7,409 nt of DNA from Parachlamydiaceae bacterium (GTDB lineage: Bacteria; Chlamydiota; Chlamydiia; Chlamydiales; Parachlamydiaceae). Where the stretch lies: assembly GCA_013817115.1 (NCBI GenBank), contig JACDDG010000110.1, forward strand, positions 1-7,409. Direction: 5' to 3'. Positions 1 through 5,683 of the stretch are shown here, piece by piece. Each line of letters begins with the position of its first letter. Within the stretch, counting starts at the first letter, position 1. A program made the translations under genes and the position numbers. A model generated the notes under the pieces. It made no database searches. It was not told where the DNA came from and worked only from the letters and a program-made list of their open reading frames with translations.

Positions 1-175
1 GAAACAAACTGTTGTAGTATAATTAAGTTAATGCGAAAGTTTCGCTCGGCTAACCGAAAAATCAAATGTTATTTTTATCGGAAAGCCAAAAAATCATAAA
101 GTCGAGAATAACACATATTATAACCGAAACAATAAACTTTTTATTTAACATAGAGTTCTCTTTTTGGTTTAACAA
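1..175. other. AT-rich intergenic tail downstream of rlmN
   Basis: No gene is supported here. The stretch lies 3' of the minus-strand rlmN stop codon. Two adjacent small hairpins are visible: GCGAAA-G-TTTCGC at 33-45 and TCGG-CTAA-CCGA at 46-57. Neither is followed by a T-run in the minus direction, so they are not convincing terminators for rlmN. A plus-strand TATAAT lies at 18-23, but there is too little upstream sequence to assess a -35 box. The words CTAACCGAAA and ATAACCGAAA recur at about 50 and 120 without an evident role. Confidence 0.5.
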
Positions 176-1270
176 CTATTGTAGAATGTCAGTTGATAAA
201 TTAGAAGATTGATTAATTGCACTATGCATACGCTTTAACTCTAGGTTGCCAAGTTGACCGCAAGCAGCCATAATCTGTTGACCTTTTGTTCCACGACGCA
301 TCGTGCAATAGCCACGAGCGCGTAATCGCTCCACAAAGGCATCAATAACCTCTGAATCGGGCGCTGAAAAACGGTCCCTAGTCTGCTGATTATAGGGAAT
401 GACGTTGATTTTGACCGAAAGCCCAATTAAATACGTCGCCAAACGCTCAGCATGGTCACGAGTGTCATTTACATTTTGAAGTAGTACATACGCAACTAGA
501 ATCTCACGACCTGTTTTTTGATTATAAGCAAGCATCACATCATAAAGCTCCTTTAAATTGTGCTTGCGATTGATTGGCATTAGCCGATTGCGCAACTCAT
601 CATCCGGAGCAGTTATAGAAACCGCCAAGTTAGGAGTTTCCCCCGTTTCTTCTGTAAAACGTACAATACCTTCAGCTAATCCACTCGTAGAAATTGTCAG
701 ATGCCTTTTACCAAACGCTAAGCCTCTAGGATCAGTAAGAATACGCACAGCCTGCATGACTGAATCATAATTATCAAAAGGCTCTCCCATTCCCATAAAA
801 ACAATATTGCGCATATTAAAGCCCAGATGATGCTTTGCAATATACACCTGAGCGACAATTTCTGCTGGAGTTAAATTGCGCAAAAGTCCCATGCGCCCCG
901 TTTCGCAAAAAGTACAACCTAAACGACACCCGACTTGAGATGATACACACAATGTACCGCCAGCTTGCATTGGAATGCGCACTGATTCAATAAAAAGCTT
1001 GTCGTGGGTGCATAACAAAAATTTCCCTGTCTCCCCTTCTTCTCTTTGACTGGAAAGGGTGGGTAAAGTAAAGTCGATTTGCTCTTCAATTTCGTCAATT
1101 AATCGCTGGCTATTCTTAAATAAAGGGTCATTGCGATCGATAGCATTGTTTCGCATTAGTTGTGAATAGATCCGACCGGCATGCTGCAATCCTCTGCCCA
1201 ACCGCTGAGATACCATCTCAGCAAACGAGTTTTCGGTATGCGAAAAAAAAGAAATTTTGGGAAGCGTCAT
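176..1270 (-). CDS. rlmN: RlmN/Cfr-family radical SAM RNA methyltransferase (probable 23S rRNA A2503 C2-methyltransferase)
   Basis: The 364-residue protein matches cytoplasmic RlmN-type enzymes. These methylate C2 of A2503 in 23S rRNA, and often A37 of some tRNAs, using two SAM molecules and a methyl-cysteine intermediate. The radical-SAM cluster motif CX3CX2C is C115, C119 and C122. C337 in AACGQLG aligns with the methyl-carrying cysteine (E. coli C355), C108 in LCVSSQVGC with the resolving cysteine (E. coli C118), and E95 with the conserved N-terminal glutamate. GMGEP (160-164) is the SAM-binding GxGE-type motif, and NVND (266-269) carries the family asparagine. The length is close to E. 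coli RlmN (384). The N-terminal ~70 residues diverge from the usual helical accessory domain, and the motif after the cluster reads CETGRMG where E. coli has CSTAQQG. It therefore belongs to a divergent subgroup, and the exact target (RlmN, Cfr-like or another RNA) is inferred. It has its own putative promoter and lies 167 bp beyond menE, so it is probably not part of the men operon. The ATG start has a GGAAA ribosome site 4 nt away. Confidence 0.85.
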   Translation of the reverse strand: MTLPKISFFSHTENSFAEMVSQRLGRGLQHAGRIYSQLMRNNAIDRNDPLFKNSQRLIDEIEEQIDFTLPTLSSQREEGETGKFLLCTHDKLFIESVRIPMQAGGTLCVSSQVGCRLGCTFCETGRMGLLRNLTPAEIVAQVYIAKHHLGFNMRNIVFMGMGEPFDNYDSVMQAVRILTDPRGLAFGKRHLTISTSGLAEGIVRFTEETGETPNLAVSITAPDDELRNRLMPINRKHNLKELYDVMLAYNQKTGREILVAYVLLQNVNDTRDHAERLATYLIGLSVKINVIPYNQQTRDRFSAPDSEVIDAFVERLRARGYCTMRRGTKGQQIMAACGQLGNLELKRMHSAINQSSNLSTDILQ

Positions 1271-1274
1271 ATAA

Positions 1275-1279
1275 TTTCC
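1275..1279 (-). promoter_or_regulatory. Ribosome binding site of rlmN
   Basis: On the minus strand GGAAA lies 4 nt before the ATG at 1270. It is a modest Shine-Dalgarno match at slightly short spacing and supports the chosen start. Confidence 0.5.
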
Positions 1280-1300
1280 AAACTGTTAAGGCGTGCAATC

Positions 1301-1306
1301 AGTATA
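1301..1306 (-). promoter_or_regulatory. Candidate -10 box for rlmN (TATACT)
   Basis: TATACT on the minus strand matches five of six bases of the sigma-70 consensus and lies 30 nt before the rlmN ATG, which would give a leader of about 24 nt. A TTGAAT lies 13 nt upstream, too close for a normal -35. At 17-18 nt there is only a weak match, so the -35 is unresolved. A T7 run sits between the two elements. Confidence 0.35.
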
Positions 1307-1437
1307 TCTGAAAAAAACGATTCAATCCACTAAAAAAACTACTGGCAGAATTACATAAATTAAATGGATCTAATCTAAAAGCAAAAGATTGGTAGGAAAA
1401 CGGGTAATCTATTACTCGAAATTTTGAATAATGTTTT

Positions 1438-2565
1438 TTATAGAGTTATCATTTCACGAAGCCCATTTTTCTTTAATTTAAAAAGCTCCGTGCGAGGAAT
1501 ATTGCTGACTACATAAATCCGCCGAATTCTTGCTACCGGAATGACTTGCTTGTAGAATTCATCGATCATACGCTGCAAATTATTATCACTTTCACTTATC
1601 GCCAAGGTTGCTAAGCACACGATTCTTCCTAAACGCTCATCAGGTAAATCTACGATGACAGCTTCTTCCCGGAAATTGCAGGCGAGCTTAATGTTATCCC
1701 AAATGCTCTCAAGCTGAGAAAAATTTACATTTTCTCCGCTGATTTTAATAAAATTAGCCCCTCTCCCATGTATCTGTAAAACACCCCCTTTCAAAGAACC
1801 TTTATCTTGCGTTTTATACCATCCCTCTACTTTGGGATTGATAAAAGTACAGCCAGGATCATTACCATGTACAAATCCAGTAAGAAGTGCTTCGCTTTTA
1901 ATTTTAATGAACCCTTCCTCATCAAACTTCATTTCAATGTGGTCTAGAAGGTTTAAATCTGAGTAAGGTTCCTTTGATAACGATGTGGCTATTTGAGAGC
2001 AAAGTTCTGTCATTCCATAGCTTCGTAAAAGAGGCCAACCTAAGGCTAATGCTTTCTCGTGAAGGATCTCAGAAAATGCTTCTCCTCCTATCACAATACT
2101 TTTTAAAAATTTGGGTGCTTGTAGATTCAGCGAAACGATGTCATGCACATGCGTCGGAGTCAATGAAGAAAAGGCAATCTTATGGTCTGCTAGAAGCTTG
2201 ACATATTGATTAGGATCCCACTTATCTTCGGAAAAATCCCAAACTTCAGAACCTGTCAAATAAGCTCTTGCATGGATCGCTAACCCCCCTGTATGAAATA
2301 ATGGTAAGACATTTAACCAAGAATCCCCCTTATTTACTTTTAAATGAGCATTGACTCCAGCTGCAGAAACTAATAGTGCACGTTTTGAAAGAGCGATCAT
2401 TTTCGGGAAATTCTCTGTTCCCGAACTACAAAGCCAGACATGCCCCTGTAACGAGATATGAGGGAAAACAGCATTTTTTAAAAGCTCTTTTATTGCCTCA
2501 GGAAGCAATTGATTAATAAAAACATATGATTCCTCATTCAACCAATCTACACAAGTTTTTTCCAT
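1438..2565 (-). CDS. menE: o-succinylbenzoate-CoA ligase MenE (short form)
   Basis: MenE activates o-succinylbenzoate with ATP and CoA to give OSB-CoA, the substrate of MenB. The 375-residue protein has the adenylate-forming (ANL) motifs in order: the phosphate-binding loop SSGTENFPK (47-55), PLFHTGG (88-94), RSYGMTE (181-187, the A5 motif with T186/E187), WYKTQDKG (249-256, the A7 motif with D254), the A8 hinge GRGANFIKISGENV (267-280, R268) and the C-terminal PRTELFK (357-363), where K363 falls at the catalytic lysine. It is clearly shorter than the ~450-490 residues of E. coli or Bacillus MenE because the N-terminal part before the P-loop is only ~46 residues. Departures from consensus are a P-loop without the usual TG-P pattern, Ala270 where A8 normally has Asp, and F362 where Gly usually precedes the lysine. 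Neighbours make MenE far more likely than another acyl-CoA ligase. The ATG lies inside the end of menC (19-nt overlap) with no strong Shine-Dalgarno, suggesting translational coupling. Confidence 0.88.
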   Translation of the reverse strand: MEKTCVDWLNEESYVFINQLLPEAIKELLKNAVFPHISLQGHVWLCSSGTENFPKMIALSKRALLVSAAGVNAHLKVNKGDSWLNVLPLFHTGGLAIHARAYLTGSEVWDFSEDKWDPNQYVKLLADHKIAFSSLTPTHVHDIVSLNLQAPKFLKSIVIGGEAFSEILHEKALALGWPLLRSYGMTELCSQIATSLSKEPYSDLNLLDHIEMKFDEEGFIKIKSEALLTGFVHGNDPGCTFINPKVEGWYKTQDKGSLKGGVLQIHGRGANFIKISGENVNFSQLESIWDNIKLACNFREEAVIVDLPDERLGRIVCLATLAISESDNNLQRMIDEFYKQVIPVARIRRIYVVSNIPRTELFKLKKNGLREMITL

Positions 2566-3506
2566 GGGATATCTTTAAGTAAAGTATTAAAACCAAATCC
2601 AGTCCCCTCTTGAGGCATTAACTGACCGCCCCGAGAGTGAATAGAGCTAATAAAAGGATCTTCTTGAAAGCATTTATGCGTAAGCAATCCACACAGTGAA
2701 ACTTGTTGTGGATACAAATTACTTAACCTTGCAGCTTCATATGCGGCACACATCTGCCCAAAAGGATGATCCAAGTAGCTTGTAATAATAAGTTTAGTGG
2801 TATGCTCAAAGCTTTTTGGAGAAGATTCAACCGCAGGTTTATAGACACAATAATGGGCTGAATCCGGAGATTGTAGAGCCAATAGGCATTTACGGTCTGC
2901 TGCAAAAGACACTTGTAAAGCTAATTGGTCTTGAGTCCAAGCGTCAGAATCATAGGGATAAGGGTCTTCGACTAAATCAATGCACTCCCTAACTTCATAA
3001 GGAATCTTTTCCCAGTACTCGTGAAAAATTTTTCTTGAAAGTTTTTCATTAAAATCAAGTCGAAAGTGCAAACCTGAAATGTTTTGGACCCATAATTGCA
3101 TCGTCGATATTTCTACATCCGGAAAAGAACCAACCTTAAGTTTGAAATGAGTCAATCCTTGTGAGGATAGCTCCGGCAGGTTATCAGAAAGGCTAATTAG
3201 TTGATGACACAAAGGTATTGTCATGCCTTTAAATAAAGAATGCCTTTCTTTACGCGCATTAGCATCTAAGTTTGCAAAATGCAAAGAGCGCTCTAGTAGT
3301 GGAGTCCTTGCATTTTGAGAAAGTAGGTGTAGTTGATTTTCTAGCGATTCATCTCCCAGTTCTACCCACGGATGACAATCACAATATCCGATCAGCCCAT
3401 CGTGAAAAGTGATCTGCAAAAGAGCCCCTTTACGGGGTACTTTTGAGCTAAAATCGCCGTAGCGCCTCTTAAAATGAAGCTGATAAAGATGATAGGCTAT
3501 TTTCAT
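2547..3506 (-). CDS. menC: o-succinylbenzoate synthase MenC
   Basis: MenC, a cytoplasmic enolase-superfamily enzyme, dehydrates SHCHC to o-succinylbenzoate. The 319-residue protein matches E. coli MenC (320) in length. The capping domain occupies roughly residues 1-95, followed by the barrel. K122 and K124 in FKLKVG form the KxK pair (E. coli K131/K133). The magnesium ligands are D151 in LDFNE, E180 in LVEDP and D204 in FAADR (E. coli D161, E190, D213), with matching spacing of 29 and 24 residues. K223 in VYKPA fits the second catalytic lysine. ITSYLDHPFG (241-250) resembles the conserved barrel-end segment. Overall sequence is divergent, as is usual for MenC. It is the first gene after the 657-bp repeat-filled gap, so it may need its own promoter or depend on readthrough from menB. 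Its 3' end overlaps menE by 19 nt. The ATG has an AAGGTG ribosome site 5 nt upstream. Confidence 0.92.
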   Translation of the reverse strand: MKIAYHLYQLHFKRRYGDFSSKVPRKGALLQITFHDGLIGYCDCHPWVELGDESLENQLHLLSQNARTPLLERSLHFANLDANARKERHSLFKGMTIPLCHQLISLSDNLPELSSQGLTHFKLKVGSFPDVEISTMQLWVQNISGLHFRLDFNEKLSRKIFHEYWEKIPYEVRECIDLVEDPYPYDSDAWTQDQLALQVSFAADRKCLLALQSPDSAHYCVYKPAVESSPKSFEHTTKLIITSYLDHPFGQMCAAYEAARLSNLYPQQVSLCGLLTHKCFQEDPFISSIHSRGGQLMPQEGTGFGFNTLLKDIPWKKLV

Positions 3507-3511
3507 CGAGA

Positions 3512-3517
3512 CACCTT
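3512..3517 (-). promoter_or_regulatory. Ribosome binding site of menC
   Basis: AAGGTG on the minus strand lies 5 nt before the menC ATG. It is one of the two best Shine-Dalgarno matches in the window, with that of menH, consistent with menC heading a translational block of its own after the repeat region. Confidence 0.65.
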
Positions 3518-3545
3518 AAATTTGATTTTAGTACTGCAAAGGAAA

Positions 3546-3559
3546 TAGCTCTAGAGCTA
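3546..3559. repeat. 14-bp perfect palindrome upstream of menC
   Basis: TAGCTCTAGAGCTA is its own reverse complement. It is centred about 46 bp upstream of the menC start, between that start and the edge of the large repeat. It could be an operator for a dimeric regulator, or chance or edge sequence of the repeat. No convincing -35/-10 pair surrounds it; TAAAAT nearby on the minus strand is only a weak -10 candidate. Confidence 0.4.
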
Positions 3560-3584
3560 AACTAAGGCTTGAAATTCCTTCCGC

Positions 3585-3783
3585 CTGAAGGGCTGATTTA
3601 TAATAAGGCGATGCCCCATTCGCATCAAACAACGAATGGAGGGCTTACAATTTTTGCTGCGCGTCTTACGCGGCTTTCTGGCGCCCCTACCGGGGCGGAC
3701 ATTTTGTAGTAATTCGAGCCCCGAGTTCCGTTTTCGCTGCGCCCGGGTCTATTAACAGTTCAACTACCGGGGGATACGAGCAT
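3585..3783 (+). repeat. Dispersed hairpin repeat, copy 1 (left arm)
   Basis: This copy begins CTGAAGGGCTGA and ends GAGCAT. It holds the first hairpin of the family, CGCCCC-TACC-GGGGCG, at 3682-3697. The second hairpin (arms near 3718 and 3750) carries mismatches, and the third, near 3770, has lost its left arm (AAC where copy 2 has CCC). The inner ~113 bp matches copy 2 at roughly 80% by eye. It is the most decayed of the three copies. Confidence 0.8.
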
Positions 3784-3822
3784 GAATAGCTTTCCTTGCT
3801 TCTCAACTTTGTTTTGTCAAAA

Positions 3823-4018
3823 ATGTTCTATCTCCCGGTAGGGAGAACTGTTAATAGCCCCGGGTGCAGCGATAGCGGAACCCGGGGTTCGGATTATTAC
3901 AAACCGCGCGCCCCGGTAGGGGCGCAAGAAAGCCACAAGCCAACACAGAAACTATCGTGAGGCTTCCATGTGTTGCTTGATGCGAGTAACGCGATGCCCT
4001 TATGAGTCAGCCCTTCAG
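3823..4018 (-). repeat. Dispersed hairpin repeat, copy 2 (right arm, inverted)
   Basis: This is the best-preserved full-length copy, inverted relative to copies 1 and 3. All three hairpins are intact: TCTCCC-GGTA-GGGAGA at 3831-3846, CCCCGGGT-14 nt-ACCCGGGG at 3858-3887, and GCGCCCC-GGTA-GGGGCGC at 3908-3925, as written on the plus strand. A 45-nt block (3845-3889) is identical, as reverse complement, to 7342-7386 of copy 3. The outer edge ends CAGCCCTTCAG at 4018. Confidence 0.85.
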
Positions 4019-4083
4019 ATTGGAAAGCATTTCAGCACTTCAACACCCCCTAAGGGCTGTTCCTTAATCACTCCATATTCATC

Positions 4084-4151
4084 ATGCCTGTCTTGATTGC
4101 ATTGAAAAGTGAGCAAAGCGAGCATTTTCAATGCAATCAAGACAGGCATGG
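4084..4151. repeat. 26-bp perfect stem-loop just past the menB stop
   Basis: Arms 4084-4109 and 4126-4151 are exact reverse complements, separated by a 16-nt loop (4110-4125). The structure begins 12 bp after the end of menB, so it is the first structure in the 3' end of the menD-menH-menB message. No T-run follows on either strand, so it is not a standard intrinsic terminator. It may still block 3' exonucleases, reduce readthrough to menC, or be a small palindromic mobile repeat. It is distinct in sequence from the GC-rich repeat family next to it. Confidence 0.85.
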
Positions 4152-4163
4152 GTGCAATATGTC

Positions 4164-4985
4164 TTACGGCAACCTTGGAAATTGTCCGAAATTAGGTTTC
4201 CTTTTTTCTAATAAAGCATTTTTCCCTTCTTTAGCCTCATCCGTCATGTAGTAAAGCAAAGTGGCATCCCCAGCTAGATCTAAAAGACCCATTTGCCCAT
4301 CGCAATCCGCATTTAAGGCCGCTTTGCAAAAACGTAAAGCTAATGGTGAACGCTCTAACATCTCTCGGCACCAAATTAAGGTTTCTTCTTCAAGGCGTTC
4401 TAAAGGCACTACGCAGTTGACTAATCCCATCTCCAACGCCTCTTTAGCGCTATAGAATCGGCATAAAAACCATATTTCCCGTGCTTTTTTTTGCCCTACA
4501 ATTCTGGAAAGATAGCTACACCCGAGTCCACCATCAAAAGATCCCATTTTAGGTCCTACCTGGCCAAATTGAGCATTTTCAGCGGCGATAGTAAGATCAC
4601 AAACAACATGAAGCACATGCCCACCTCCCACAGCCCAACCTGCGACCATAGCGACAACCGGTTTTGGCATCGACCGAATCTGCTTTTGAAGGTCTAACAC
4701 ATTTAATCTGGGTAAACCGCCATCTCCAACGTAGCCGCCTTCTCCGCGAACATTTTGATCTCCGCCAGAGCAAAAGGCCTTATCCCCTTCCCCTGTAAGA
4801 ATAATAACTCCTATACTTGGATCCATTCTGGCTAGCTCAAAAGCATCGCGCATCTCGTCTATAGTTTCAGGACGAAATGCATTGTGGATATGGGGGCGAT
4901 TAATAGTAACTTTTGCAATTCCATCTTCAGAATGCTCATACTTTATATCTTCATATGTTTTTTTCGAAATCCATTTTGTTTTCAT
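4164..4985 (-). CDS. menB: 1,4-dihydroxy-2-naphthoyl-CoA synthase MenB
   Basis: MenB cyclises o-succinylbenzoyl-CoA to 1,4-dihydroxy-2-naphthoyl-CoA by an intramolecular Claisen condensation in the cytoplasm. The 273-residue protein is a crotonase-fold enzyme close in length to E. coli MenB (285) and the most conserved protein here. CSGGDQ (72-77) supplies part of the oxyanion hole and CoA pocket, Y85 lies in the mobile loop, and [12 protein letters not shown] (115-126) is the second oxyanion segment. SFDGG (149-153) carries catalytic S149 and D151, and Y246 in YYMTDE matches the C-terminal active-site tyrosine. FGQVGPK gives Q142 and G144, and W172 is present. This is the set that binds bicarbonate in E. 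coli, so it is a type I (bicarbonate-dependent) MenB rather than the type with an Asp in place of this Gly. The ATG overlaps the menH stop as ATGA, with only a weak TGGA upstream, so translational coupling to menH is likely. A strong stem-loop follows the stop. Confidence 0.97.
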   Translation of the reverse strand: MKTKWISKKTYEDIKYEHSEDGIAKVTINRPHIHNAFRPETIDEMRDAFELARMDPSIGVIILTGEGDKAFCSGGDQNVRGEGGYVGDGGLPRLNVLDLQKQIRSMPKPVVAMVAGWAVGGGHVLHVVCDLTIAAENAQFGQVGPKMGSFDGGLGCSYLSRIVGQKKAREIWFLCRFYSAKEALEMGLVNCVVPLERLEEETLIWCREMLERSPLALRFCKAALNADCDGQMGLLDLAGDATLLYYMTDEAKEGKNALLEKRKPNFGQFPRLP

Positions 4986-5683
4986 GATAAGTCCATCAAA
5001 AATTGGTTAATTTCAGCTGTAAATTTTTCGGGTTGGTCCCAAGGAACACGATGCGCAGCCTCTGGAATAATGGACACACTGCCCACATCTTTAAATTTCT
5101 CTGCTAAAGCTGTAAACTTCTTATCTTGCTGCCCGGCAATGTACAAAGTAGGAATTGATAGTTTTTTTAATCGTTCGAGTAAATATTCTTGGTTTCCAAG
5201 CGACCATCGAGACAACTGTTGGGCTAATATTTTCCGATCATAGTCTTTTTCGTTTCTGCGAAGTGATAAGGGAACACCGCCAAAAACAGCATTCTCATTC
5301 CAAGCACACATTAATTCATCCCAAGGCTCATCAAGAAAACGCTCAGCCCACTTTTGATCACTCGCCACCCTGGAAGCTCTATCACGATCACAATCAAAAC
5401 CTGGATGAGCAGAAACAAAAATTGCAGCATCCCACAATGATGGAGCTGAAAGCAGCATGTGCATCGCCAGCCTACCACCGAGAGAATATCCCAACAAGAT
5501 ATTTTTGCCAGAACTGAGAGTGACTTCTGAGTTGCAAAGTTGACTCCAGGAAATGAAATCAAGCTCGGAATGATTGATCTGCATAGGGCAATCGATAAAA
5601 TTAAACATTGTCCAATCAGAGGGTAAGCCTAAAAATCCATGTAGAGCATGTATTTTATTGGCGGAATTTTTAATTGAGCTCAT
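4982..5683 (-). CDS. menH: 2-succinyl-6-hydroxy-2,4-cyclohexadiene-1-carboxylate synthase MenH
   Basis: MenH is an alpha/beta hydrolase that removes pyruvate from the MenD product SEPHCHC to give SHCHC. From the ATG at 5683 the protein has 233 residues (E. coli 252). HGFLG (15-19) forms the oxyanion region and GYSLGG (65-70) holds nucleophile S67. D187 in AGQQDKK and H211 in EAAHRVPW complete the triad, matching S86/D210/H232 of E. coli MenH. R71, four residues after the serine, matches the substrate-binding R90. A longer reading with a TTG start at 5713 adds ten residues (MLQTVFGKHI). I prefer 5683 because it has GGAAAG 6 nt upstream and overlaps menD by only 14 nt. Generic alpha/beta hydrolases look alike, but the arginine and the position between menD and menB make MenH secure. 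Confidence 0.93.
   Translation of the reverse strand: MSSIKNSANKIHALHGFLGLPSDWTMFNFIDCPMQINHSELDFISWSQLCNSEVTLSSGKNILLGYSLGGRLAMHMLLSAPSLWDAAIFVSAHPGFDCDRDRASRVASDQKWAERFLDEPWDELMCAWNENAVFGGVPLSLRRNEKDYDRKILAQQLSRWSLGNQEYLLERLKKLSIPTLYIAGQQDKKFTALAEKFKDVGSVSIIPEAAHRVPWDQPEKFTAEINQFLMDLS

Larger units (their letters stand above)
3571..4033. repeat. Large imperfect palindrome: two inverted repeat copies between menB and menC
   Basis: Two ~197-bp copies of one repeat face each other around a 39-bp unique spacer (3784-3822), with weaker similarity continuing to about 3571 on the left and 4033 on the right (GAAAT...TTCC and its complement). A transcript through the region could fold into one long hairpin or several local ones. 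With the flanks 3507-3570 and 4034-4083, this fills the gap between menC and menB. No open reading frame of note, transposase or tRNA is seen in it. In 4034-4083 only a 5-bp stem in TAAGG-GCTGTT-CCTTA is visible. Confidence 0.85.

Noticed and set aside
150..165. AGAGTTCTCTTTTT as a plus-strand terminator
   Set aside because: A realistic loop leaves only a 3-bp stem, and no plus-strand gene precedes it.
1381..1415. Possible intrinsic terminator of menE (AGATT...AATCT followed by TTTTGCTTTT on the minus strand)
   Set aside because: The stem is only 5 bp of mostly A-T pairs with a 15-nt loop, too weak to call.
3700..3900. tRNA gene suggested by GGTTCG-like words in the repeats
   Set aside because: No cloverleaf or acceptor stem can be formed. 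The words belong to the GC-rich hairpin arms of the repeat family.
3571..4151. CRISPR array or insertion sequence in the menB-menC gap
   Set aside because: There are no regularly spaced short direct repeats and no transposase coding sequence. The structure is an inverted pair of long repeats plus one stem-loop.
4884..5517. Plus-strand open frames of about 120 codons opposite menB and menH
   Set aside because: Both are antisense to well-supported menB and menH coding sequence and have no domain signature of their own.
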